Origin: Wurfbainia villosa
Taxonomy: Eukaryota; Streptophyta; Magnoliopsida; Zingiberales; Zingiberaceae
Direction: 5' to 3'
Assembly (NCBI GenBank): GCA_025175895.1
Contig: CM045989.1
Location: 128,849,272-128,913,271, forward strand
DNA: 64,000 nucleotides
Below are positions 43,163 through 52,749 of the stretch, one piece after another. The notes under the pieces were generated by a model. It ran no database searches and was not told the origin of the DNA. It was given only the letters and a program-made list of their open reading frames with translations. A program made the translations under genes and the position numbers. Within the stretch, counting starts at the first letter, position 1; each line of letters begins with the position of its first letter.

Positions 43163-44800
43163 TTAGCGTGAATCAATCACGCTCTTAGGAACCCAAAATC
43201 GATTTGAGCTCCTAGGGTTAATTAGATATTCCTTAGGGATAACCTCCCTAGATACCTTCCTAATGACCCTCCTAGGCTTATTAGCCTTGGTCATTTGGGT
43301 CTTACCTAGTTTGACTCTAGGGGTAGCTCCCCTTGCAACCTTCTTAGTGGCTTCCCTAAGATTCCTAGAAACCCTAGCAACTAGACACACACCATGGTCA
43401 ACTCTAGGGATGATTTCCCTATTGACCTTGGTCTCCCCATAGTCAAACGGAACACTATGGTAAGTCACCTTGGACTTAGGTTTGTGACCCAAACCATTCT
43501 TGCCCTTGGTTGACTTTTGACTCTTAGGTCCTAGAAGTTGATTTTGACTTCTTGACCTAAGAGTTTGACAATTTGACCCTTGAGATTGATTTTGTATTTT
43601 GTTTAGGGTCTTTTCCAATTTCTCAAGCCTTGACCTCAAGGCTTGGTTCTCTAATTCTAATTGCCCAATTTTAGAATTTTTATTTAACTCTTGGGCATTG
43701 GACTTTCTTGGCGAATGCCTAGTCCATTTTGGATTAACGCCTAGATGTTCTTGGATTTTCTTAATAGATTTCTTAGGTATTGTTTTTCTAAGGACATTAG
43801 TCCCAAATTTCTCCTTATTCTTAAGGTGAACATTCTTAGCTCCTAAACACATATGTTTGTTATTTCTAGCATGCTCTTTATGATACATACCACAATTGCT
43901 AAAATTAGTTCTAGCATGCTTTAAATTAGACGGAGCATTATTTAAATATACCTTAGGGTTTGCCTTAGTGGCTCCCCCTACTTGTGATGCTCCCCTTTGC
44001 CCCTTCTTCTTCTTCTTTGGGCATTGACTCCGGTAATGACCCGGTAGTCGACATTTGAAGCAAATGACATGCTCCTTGCTCTTTTGTCTTGGAGAACCGG
44101 CGTCCGTTGACTTTTGTTGACTTTTAGGCGCCGGAGGAGTTTTCTTGATTCTCTTTGGACATTTGCTCTTGTAATGCCCATACTCCCTACACTCAAAGCA
44201 CATAATATGATTTTTGTTTGAAAATAAAGTGTTTGAGTTACCTAGGGTGGTGGTAGGTGCCGGAGTTGAATTTTGAGCTTCCTCATCTTGATCGGATGTT
44301 GAGAGCTCTTCTTGAGGTTGCTCCGGTGTAGAGGATGGTCTATCCTCCTCAATCCTAGAAGTAGATGCTTCTTCCACCTCTTCTACTTCTTCTTTCTCCG
44401 ATTCGAAAGTTGACTCCATCTCAACTTCCGATTCCTCACTTTCACTTGAGGATGAACTCTCCTCATGGTATCTTGCCAATTTTCTCCATAGCTCCTTGGC
44501 ATACATGTAATCCCCTAACTTGCACAAAACATCATTAGGGATTAAATCTTCCAAAAGTTTCGTTACCTTAACTTCAGTCTTGAGCTTTTGGCGTTGCTCT
44601 TGGGTCCACTTTTTCAATTTTAGGACATTCCCCTTCTTATCCCTAGGGGGTTCAAGACCTTCAATGAGGATAAACCAATCCTCTATGTTCATCATCAAGA
44701 ATGTTTCCATTCTTGCTCTCCATGCCGGAAAATCTTCTGGATCATATGGAGGTGGAGTGTTGATTTCCCATCCAAGCTTGTCTTGGAATTCCATCTTCAC
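43163..44800 (-). CDS. Copia-II gag-like protein, 545 aa, intact, shortened capsid domain
   Basis: The ATG at 44800 lies just inside the PBS. Residues 1-112 match the N-terminal part of Copia gag (PPPYDPEDFPAWRARMETFL, DWFILIEGLEPP, YAKELWRKLARYHE). The capsid domain then stops abruptly and a Ser/Glu-rich acidic stretch begins (about 113-175), so roughly the second half of the usual capsid domain is missing. Two CCHC zinc knuckles follow, CFECREYGHYKSKC (201-214) and CFKCRLPGHYRSQC (247-260). After them come a basic region, a coiled coil (about 385-410, ELENQALRSRLEKLEKTLNK) and a C-terminal RFWVPKSVI motif shared with SIRE-type gags. It is the only long undamaged retroelement ORF in the window. 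It presumably binds element RNA; whether it can assemble particles alone is doubtful. Confidence 0.9.
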   Translation of the reverse strand: MKMEFQDKLGWEINTPPPYDPEDFPAWRARMETFLMMNIEDWFILIEGLEPPRDKKGNVLKLKKWTQEQRQKLKTEVKVTKLLEDLIPNDVLCKLGDYMYAKELWRKLARYHEESSSSSESEESEVEMESTFESEKEEVEEVEEASTSRIEEDRPSSTPEQPQEELSTSDQDEEAQNSTPAPTTTLGNSNTLFSNKNHIMCFECREYGHYKSKCPKRIKKTPPAPKSQQKSTDAGSPRQKSKEHVICFKCRLPGHYRSQCPKKKKKGQRGASQVGGATKANPKVYLNNAPSNLKHARTNFSNCGMYHKEHARNNKHMCLGAKNVHLKNKEKFGTNVLRKTIPKKSIKKIQEHLGVNPKWTRHSPRKSNAQELNKNSKIGQLELENQALRSRLEKLEKTLNKIQNQSQGSNCQTLRSRSQNQLLGPKSQKSTKGKNGLGHKPKSKVTYHSVPFDYGETKVNREIIPRVDHGVCLVARVSRNLREATKKVARGATPRVKLGKTQMTKANKPRRVIRKVSREVIPKEYLINPRSSNRFWVPKSVIDSR

Positions 44801-44849
44801 CCTCTAGCCTTTCACCTTAGCTCCCGGTTGTTAATCCGTAGAAGAGCCC

Positions 44850-44866
44850 CGGGCTCTGATACCACT
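44850..44866 (-). other. Copia-II primer binding site
   Basis: The minus strand reads AAGTGGTATCAGAGCCC directly inside the 5' LTR, a perfect initiator tRNA-Met site. Confidence 0.9.
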
Positions 44867-46265
44867 TGTTAGTAATCGTTGGAATGGCTAGAGGGGGGGG
44901 GGGGTGAATAGCGTAGATGAAATTCGCTCGCGTTTGTGTCTACAATTTCGTTAGTGCACAGCGGAAATAGAAATAATAAAAGCGATAACGAAATAGACAA
45001 CAAGATAACACAATGATATAACGTGGTTCGGAACCGCACGGTTCCTACTCCATGGATCGAGCTCTAAAGAGCCCTAGTGATGCACACGCACTCACAATGA
45101 TAAACACTCCTTCTCGACACAAGTCGGAGGCAGAGAAACCCCTTACAATAGATCTTACAACAGTAAGAGCGAAATACAAGCAATATACAATGTAAATATG
45201 AAATACAAGTAAAGAAAAGACTTTACAACACTTGTTTTGATTGCTTGAATGCTTGGTTGCTTGCTTGCACTTGGAGACCTGATTTGCACCAACAAATCGC
45301 CCCAATAGCCCTTAAGAACTAACTGGTTTTTTTTCTCCATCACGAGCTCCATATATAGCTTCAACTGTCTGAAAAAGTCTATCACGATCGATCGAGACCA
45401 TCACGATCGATGGCAGTCGTGAGACAACGGCTAGTTCCACGTTGGATAAGTCCAACGGAACTACCATCGATCGGCGATTGTGACCATCGATCGATGATGG
45501 AGTCCTCACTCGACCGATCAGTCTCGACTCTATTCTCGTGGTCGAATTCACCGAGCACCGATCGCATTATCGGACTCGATCATTGCTCGAAGCATCGATC
45601 ACCGACCGCTAACCTATGGCTGATCGCTAGTCCATAACCCGATCAACCCTAGTTGACTCGGTCCAGTCGACTGCCACATGACACCAGTCGACTGGCACAC
45701 CTCAACCATGAGGTTTTAACTCAAGTATGGTTCCCCCATACTTGCTAGACCACCCTTAGCCTAGACCTAAGCCTTCTAGTCACCTCCATCAGCCTCACGC
45801 CTCTCGGATCCCTCCAAGTCATCCATGACTTGTTCATCCATCGCGCTAGCCTTCAGGTGCTTCCGTCGGCTATGTCATGCTAACGGTGTCTACACCGCCA
45901 AGGCACATTGGACTTACGCCGCCAAGACTCCGCTTGGACTTTACGCCGCCAACCATTGGACTTATGCTGCCAAGACTCCCGCTTGGACTTTACGCCGCCA
46001 ATATCAAACCCTTGGACTTATCAAATGCCAAGACTCAAGCTTGGACTTTCCCTTGCCAACCCATGTTGGACTTTCCATGCCAAGACCATGCTTGGACTTT
46101 CCTTGCCAACCCATGTTGGACTTTACATTGCCAAGTGTCCGACTTGGACTTTCCATGACAATTATATTGTCATATGTTTTTGTCGAAACATCAAAACACA
46201 TCAAAACATCACTGGAGCCAAACTCGAGTCCTGGTCAATCGTGACCTGGGCCGATTGCACCAACA
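44867..46265 (-). repeat. Copia-II 5' LTR (right copy, 1399 bp)
   Basis: It is nearly identical to 37700-39111 except in the palindrome array (45380-45660), where most CAGTCGACTG sites are rewritten as CGATCGAT-type sequence. The last two sites, at 45665 and 45686, are intact. The G run near its left edge is 12 G here against 7 G in the left copy. Confidence 0.93.
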
Positions 46266-46270
46266 TATAT

Positions 46271-46982
46271 GTGAGCCACACCCACTATCCAATACTCAAG
46301 TATTTGAGAAAATTGAATGACAATCAATAACAAAGATATCTGAAGAAGATGGGGCATCTGATGCCTTATTCTTCTTCACGGACTCAAGATAAATCTTGTA
46401 TTTTCTTCGCCAATGGCCCTCCTTGCCATAAAGATGGCAAGTGCCCTTTTGAGCTAATTCTGCCTTTTTAGCCTTTTTCTTCCCCTTCTACTTTTCCTTT
46501 GACTTCCTCTTAGAACCTTTCTTCGAGGAATCAACTAACAACACCGTCCCCTGCTCATGCTTCTCAGAAGGCTTCACAGTCTTCAGCATGTTGAGCAGTA
46601 CCACAAATGAACCCTCTTGCATCTTAGAGGTTAAGAGGAGCTTGGAGACTTTGAACCTTTCGAATCTCACTTACTCATCAAACAACTCATAAAGATGAAA
46701 GACTAAGGTATGATCATCCATATGCTCATGTTGCTTCCACAGCTCGGGTACCATCGCGGCTAGCATTATGCAACTCACTAGTTCAGAATCAATCAAATGT
46801 TTCTGATAGGCCAACAATTGGTCCGGAGTTGCATCGTCACTAGGACGGGCGGGAAGAGGCTCTTCGAGAACATTCGTAAGCTTTTCCACCTTGAGAACAA
46901 TTCTCAAGCTTCTAAGCTAGTCCAAGAAGAACGACCCAGTCAATTTATTTGAATTCAAAATAGAGCGCAAATTCAAAGACAT
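46271..46982 (-). pseudogene. Copia-III gag and protease 5' part (broken)
   Basis: The minus-strand ATG at 46982 (MSLNLRSILNSNKLTG) begins a Copia gag. RIVLKVEKLTNVLEEPLPAR and MLAAMVPELWKQHEHM are readable in 46907-46671. After a stop, RFERFKVSKLLLTSKMQEGS runs in 46670-46488, but a large part of the capsid domain between MQEGS and LLNMLKTVKPSEKHE is deleted compared with Copia-VII. A zinc-knuckle remnant and the start of the protease (DSGCGSHI) precede the Copia-II junction at 46271. The protease continues at 37699. Confidence 0.82.
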
Positions 46983-48257
46983 CACGATCAATCGATTAAC
47001 TTAGAAAAACAAAACGAGCATAAATGAGAAAGATGATTTAAAATGCATCAATATACATTCATAAATCCCATTCATTTTTCGAATTTCAAAAACCCCAAAA
47101 TCACTTCGGGAGATCATAGGTCCATCTCTGAATTGGATGATATCCAACATAGATATGAACAACCTTAGAGAGAGTCCAACAAGTTATTCATAGCTACGAT
47201 GGTAGGTATCAAATATACCGATTGCATATCACATATATGCAACTATCACAATGTGCTATCAACTAATTGAATGTTCACACATACATCAGGTTGTTAACTC
47301 ATTAACAAGTATGCATCATATGCATAGCACCCAACTTCACCTCCCTTCACATCGACCTTGGAGAGAGTCCAACAAGCCGATGCTCCAGGTTAAAGCCAAC
47401 CTATTAATCGAGAAATAGTTTTAATATGGTTAGAGCGCATTCAACCAATTAGCCTGGCTTGGAGAGAGTCCAACAACCAAAGCTAACGATTGACCTCTGA
47501 CTCTTACCATATTAGTATTAAACTATTTCATGGTTTGAACATGTTCAGGTTCGAGTCGGGCTTGTAGAGAGTCCAACAACCCAAACAGGAAACAGAACTC
47601 TGGTTCTAACCATATTAATGGAAGGTGTAGGCTTTAATATTGAGTAAGGGTTTTTATGTCTCATCCTCTTTGCATGAAAATAACTATTATCTACATGGCA
47701 TGACATACATCAACATGTCATAACACGCATGACATAATGATATGCATCTAATGCAATTACATGACATATAATTATGGCATGTACAAAATTTTCTTATATG
47801 CCATAACTATTTATGAAAATAAAATATGTTTGAGATTTGATTCTCCAAATCAAATTATTATTAGATTAGGAAACAAATTTTCAAATCTAATCACATATTT
47901 TATTTATGGAAGGTCTCAATTAAGGAAAGTCAAATTTAATTTAGGAAACAAATGTCCTAAATTGTCAAAACTATTTATGGAAATAAAATATATTTTAGAT
48001 CTGATTTCCCAAATTAAAATCATGATTAAATTATGAAACAAATATCTAATTCTAATCAAATATTTTATTTATGGAAAGTATCAATTTCCATAAATACTTC
48101 TAACTTTTCAAAAGTAGAAGATTTCCATAAATACTTCTAGACTTTCCAAAATTAGAAAATTTCCATAAATACTTCTAACTTTTCAAAAGTAGAAAATTTC
48201 TATAAATACAATTATGACTGTCGCAAAATAATTTTATGATTATGTCGAAACACAACC
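46983..48257 (-). other. Copia-III untranslated leader with phased hairpins and 42-bp repeats
   Basis: This is a leader of about 1.3 kb between PBS and gag. Near the gag end a motif reading TTGGACTCTCTCCAAG in the transcript sense, or a one-base variant, occurs four times (47164-47179, 47357-47372, 47458-47473, 47561-47576). Each can fold into a short stem with a CTCTC loop. Near the PBS, 48080-48220 holds a unit of about 42 bp (TTTCCATAAATACTTCTAAC...) repeated four times. The equivalent leader of Copia-VII has the same architecture. Confidence 0.75.
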
Positions 48258-48273
48258 TGGGCTATGATACCAC
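48258..48273 (-). other. Copia-III primer binding site
   Basis: The minus strand reads GTGGTATCATAGCCC next to the LTR edge ACCCAACA; one base differs from the canonical TGGTATCAGAGCCC that Copia-VII retains. Confidence 0.85.
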
Positions 48274-50471
48274 TGTTGGGTTTTCGGCACTGCGACGAGT
48301 GTGTATTCGAATATGTTTCGTAAACATGTGCGCAGTGGAATAAATAAAAGGTAATAAATATAATTTATTACATCACACACACCACACGTATACATAGTAC
48401 AAATATGTGTAGACATAACCGTAGTTTTAAATTTTGCAATAAAAGAAAATTTATTCTACGTATACCTTACGTATCACGTGTAGCGGAAAAAGCATCAACC
48501 AGAGCGACCCTCGCTAGAATCGCCTCTATCCGTATCCACGCCGAGTATCTTCGGGATGACATCACAAAGTCACAAGCATAATCTTTGTACAAGTCACTAG
48601 CCTCGTGTTGAAGACGATGTGATCGAGAGAAGATCACAATCCGAATCAAAATTCGGATTCAAAATCGAGTCTCCAAAACTCGCTTCTCCGGAGAGGTATT
48701 CGTCAACCGTTTGACGAATCCTTCGTCCTCCACCTATGAAGATTACCAGAGATTGAATCCCCGGTAAAGTTACTTCTGTCGGAGCTCCAAACGTCGTCCA
48801 AATGATGCTCCGAGACGTAAGAAACAAGCTATCCAGAAAACTGGACAGCTTTGGTGGAGGATGTTGCGCCGGCCAAATAAGGAAAGCTAGATGCTCACCT
48901 TGTCGCCGGAGCCAAAGAAGATCACCGGAGGGTTACCGGAGGATCGCCGGCAAAAGCTTGGACGCCGGCAACAACTTGGAAGGCGGCACAAGGGGTGGGC
49001 GGCGGTTAGGGCTTGGGTGCCGACTACAAGAGGAGAAGAGGGAGAGGGGGCGACAACTTTTTGGGTTAGGGCTTTCTCAAAAACCCTTGAGCCCTATTTT
49101 ATAGAGAAAAAATTCTCCTAATGGTTATTGGTTCATAACCAAAACCCGTTAACCCACTCCATTAATTTAAGTTAAAATAAACCAAACCGATTTGGTCTAT
49201 TTTAAGTTAAAACGAACCGAACCAACTTTGGTTCATTCGTTTAAAACAAACCAAACCCCTTTGGTTTATTCTCCACCATTAGATTAGAACCAAACCAATT
49301 TGGTTCATCCATCATGTCTTCATAAGACACAGCCCATCCACGCTTTCATTGTGATTGAAACGATTTCATGCTCGTTCCTTGTTTAGTTCAACCAAACCTA
49401 GTTTCTCTTGGTCTGAGAATCTCATTCTCAAGCTCGTTTTAAATCCTTCGGATTATGCTCGTTGTGCGTGTGACCAAATAGGTTCTCAGTTTATGTTGGC
49501 TGTCTATTATTAACCATTAATTATAGAATGATCATGAGTGGTACCTAGTAGAGCATCATGATCCCCAATTAATCGAAAAGATCAACGGTTGATCTAGAAC
49601 TATTTCTGAAACCCTTCAGCAGCTAGAATGATTCGTGCCCCATTCCTTTCACTCATCTTATACCCACTTGGTTCAAGACATGGTCTATAGTGTCAGTCCC
49701 CACTAGGTTGACTATGTCACACCTAGCCCAAGTATCATTTCCTTGTCCTACAGATTCTAGTTACTACACATGTATCTAAGAGTACCTTACTCTAAACATG
49801 TAATGCTTTGGCCAAAGACTTTAGTAACAATCCGACGAGAGGCCATGGGTATACATCTCCTCGCAAGGAGTGGTGAATCCTTTATAGGCTATTCAAACAC
49901 CTTCGATCACTTCGACTTATACCCAATCATCCCGGGTCCACATCTCCTTAGAGATGCTTGCTTAAGATGTCAAAGCATAAGTCTTCATGATCAAGATGAC
50001 TTGAATACCGCAAGTCAAAGGAACATCTTACTTTAGCTGTAGTAAGAACTTCATTGACATATCTATATATGCATAGAACCATATGAAGTCTTACAACTAT
50101 TCACTCCAATCAACTATTTACCATAACTAGCATCCACGATTAACTCCGGACATCACAATGTCTCCAGCTAGTGAGAATCAGCTGCTTGGATACACCAAGG
50201 AGTATACCTCATGCTAGTCTCGATAAAATTTATGGTGTCCAAATCCATCAATTCATCGACTAGGGATAATTTCGATACATCACAATTACACATGTAGAGA
50301 TACTCACTAGTTGTGATGATGTGAATCGCATCGTGGACATTCAGTAAATGAGTTTAAGATCTAATCAAATACATGAAAACATGTATACTCAAATAGTGAA
50401 TCTTCATTTATCATATAAATAGTTCATTCATAAGGCGATTGCCTTAGGACATCTCTCATATATTATTAACA
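48274..50471 (-). repeat. Copia-III 5' LTR (right copy)
   Basis: It is co-linear with 32513-34710 and by coincidence of compensating indels the same length. It lacks about 20 bp near 50318 but has extra sequence near 48440. The plus-strand edges are TGTTGGG and TTAACA, followed by ATATG. Confidence 0.92.
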
Positions 50472-50476
50472 ATATG

Positions 50477-51146
50477 AAATTCCAAGGAAGATGGTTAGTG
50501 ACAATGGGTGCCAGTTCTAGGGTCAAAAAATTTGGGAATGGTGTCAGAGTCTTAACATTCAATAGGCTTTTACTTCAGTGGCTCATCCATAAGCTAATTG
50601 GAAAGTAGAGATAGTTAATAGGATTCTTATCTAGGGGATAAAGGCTAAATTGGGAGCTAAATTGGGAAATTGGGTGGAGGAGCTTCTAGGAATATTGTGG
50701 GCCTATCAAACTACACCTAAGACAGCAATAGGAAAGACTCCTTTCAGTTTGGTCTATGGGACTAAGATAGTTATCCCGATAGAAGCTTTGGTGAATAGTA
50801 CCCGAGTCCGTGCTTATAAACTAAAGTAGAATCAAATATTGAGAAGTACTGAGCTAGATCTACTAGAAGAAAGACGAGAGCAAACTCGAATCTGAGCTGA
50901 AGCATATAAGTAGAGAATATAATAAGTCTTTAACAAGAAGGTGATACCTCAAACATTTCAAGTATGAGACATGGTTTTACGCAAAGGTAATCCTATAGGA
51001 GACCCGGAGAAATTGACTCCTAATTGGGATGGACCGTATAAAGTCACTCGGCGTGTTGCTGGAGCTGCTTACTACTTACAAGATGTTGAAGGTAAGGAGC
51101 TACCTAGATCTTGGAATGCAACACACTTGAAGCATTTTTATTGTTG
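50477..51146 (+). pseudogene. Gypsy integrase, C-terminal part
   Basis: Reading resumes in phase after Copia-III with the second catalytic Asp block (SDNG, at about 50505), slightly damaged. The NWKVEIVNRIL block with the catalytic Glu follows. Then come ELLGILWAYQTTPKTAIGKT, PFSLVYGTKIVIPIEA and the GPY/F-type end (LTPNWDGPYKVTRRVAGAAY, then ATHLKHFYC). The polyprotein ends at the stop near 51144-51146. At least six internal stops are present. Confidence 0.87.
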
Positions 51147-51560
51147 AAGATAAGAAGATGTAAACATAAGACATAAAAGGGAAAGAACTCTTGATCTTGT
51201 ACTTGTACATTGGTATTGCAAATAAATAGGAAAGTTGCAGCATAATATTGACCTTCATATTAACATGCTATCCAACATTTACAATTATAGGAAGAAGTCA
51301 AAAGGAAGCTACAATTTAAAATGTTCAGGAGGATAATGCTTAAAATGAATTTCCCAATTTAGAAAAGGAGTTGACTGCTGAGCAGGGGAAAATTCTTGTT
51401 CTGAATATTGTCGAACTACTTTATTAAAATCGTCTTAGATAGTAGCTTGCATAAGGGGCATCAGACCTTCGTTTCTTTTCTTCTAAAAAATCTCTACATC
51501 TTGGCGAAATTTTATGCAGCGTTTATGATGTTTTATGAAGTCTTAGCGGACGTGACAATA
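51147..51560 (+). other. Gypsy 3' region, first part
   Basis: I see no coding signal in these 400 bp. They continue the Gypsy element after integrase and end with the CAATA target duplication of the following solo LTR. Confidence 0.55.
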
Positions 51561-52719
51561 TGTTAGGGCAATCTCTTGCCGTGATATGGTCTTGATGTGT
51601 GTGGCAAAGGGTTTAAGTTAGGTTGTTATAATGATTTGATATGTGCATTGGAGTCTTGTAGGGCTTACTAATTCGCACATGGAGCCTAGGCGGGTTCACC
51701 ACTCACAACCTCGTGCTTGAGTCGGAGAAGGAGCATTGCAGAGTCGTGCGCTGGATGCTGCCAAGGGACCGCCAGACGAGATGACTTGAAGCGAAGCCAA
51801 GGAAGCAGACTTCGGAGGCAAGAGATGCGAAGGAGCATTGCAGAGTCGTGCGCCTGATGCTGCCGAGGGACGTGGTCGCGAACGAAGAGAGCTTCGGCGA
51901 GGGACTTCGAGTGAGATGAGAGAATGAGTGAAATGTAAGTAGCTCATTAGGTGGACTTGGCCAAATGGCTGAGTGTCGAAAGCTTGACCGCAAGGGTTGA
52001 GGTTTACCCGACCGCCGGAAGCTCAAACGAATGTTAAGTTTGAGTTTCACACGGCACCAGTCGATTGCCATGGAATGACAGTCGATTGCTCTGAGTCGAA
52101 TGGAGTTCGACTGGTATCCGACTGGTGTGTTTTTGGCCCAGCAGTCGACTGATGGAAACACCAGTCGACTGATGAGGATGCAGTTGGATGAAATCCAACG
52201 TGGAAAGTAGCTGTTATTGGGCAACGACTACAGGATCAGTCGACTGATGAGGGGCATCAGTCGACTGGTCCTATGTCAACGGAAAGAAACCCTCTTCCTC
52301 TATAAAGAGGAAGGGTGTGGGGCTTTGGAGGCTTAATGCTCCAACTCATAACATCTCCCAAAGTGCTCTAAAGGTTTTTTCCACTCTTCTACTCTTGTTA
52401 ATTCTCATTCAATTGTAAGAAGAGGGATTGTAAAGAGGTTACCTCCACCTAGCTTGGTGCAAAGGAGAGATCTAGTGGATTTGGCAAAGGAGTCATTCAC
52501 CTTGGATGAATCGGGATCGTGGATTAGCGGCGTAGCCGTGAACCACGTTACGACTTGGTGTTAGCATTGTTTGTTTCCTTTACTTTGTCTTTCTTTGTTT
52601 GTATTTGCATATTCCGCTTGCGCTAATATTCTTTGTAGACAAGCAAATTTTGTCATCGAACGAAAGAGGGCTATTCACCCCTCTCTAGCCGGCCAACACC
52701 TCACCTCATCGATCCTACA
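51561..52719 (+). repeat. Solo LTR of a Copia-V-related family, 1159 bp
   Basis: It starts TGTTAGGGCAATC and ends CCTACA, flanked by CAATA (51556-51560 and 52720-52724). Its start and several interior blocks (TTGATGTGTGTGGCAAAGGG, the gene-poor AGTCGTGCGC...GCTGCC block) match the minus strand of the Copia-V LTR. A CAGTCGACTG cluster (52065-52265) precedes a TATA box (TATAAAGAGG, about 52301). The U5 edge has CTATTCACCCCTCTCTAGCC. No internal element sequence is left. Confidence 0.88.
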
Positions 52720-52749
52720 CAATATTGGTGAGATGTCTGGCTGAGGGTC

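Larger units (their letters stand above)
37700..46265 (-). mobile_element. Copia-II: non-autonomous Copia with intact gag, no pol, and an accessory ORF
   Basis: LTRs at 37700-39111 and 44867-46265 are flanked by TATAT (37695-37699 and 46266-46270). PBS and PPT are canonical for a minus-strand element. Inside are a 545-codon gag (43163-44800) and a second, damaged minus-strand ORF (40678-41898) resembling plant transposon-type accessory proteins. No integrase, RT or RNase H motif exists in any frame. The gag and flanking LTR sequence are well preserved, suggesting a recent insertion, and it lies inside Copia-III, which lies inside the Gypsy element. It is therefore among the youngest events here. 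Confidence 0.93.
32513..50471 (-). mobile_element. Copia-III: full-length Copia element, itself interrupted by Copia-II
   Basis: LTRs of 2198 bp each (32513-34710 and 48274-50471) are flanked by ATATG on both sides (32508-32512 and 50472-50476). On the minus strand the order is PBS, long repeat-rich leader, gag, protease, integrase, RT, RNase H, PPT. Copia-II (37700-46265, TSD TATAT) splits it inside the protease active-site region. Without Copia-II the element is about 9.4 kb. Sequence and LTRs match Copia-VII at the right edge of the window, so they are the same family. Confidence 0.93.
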
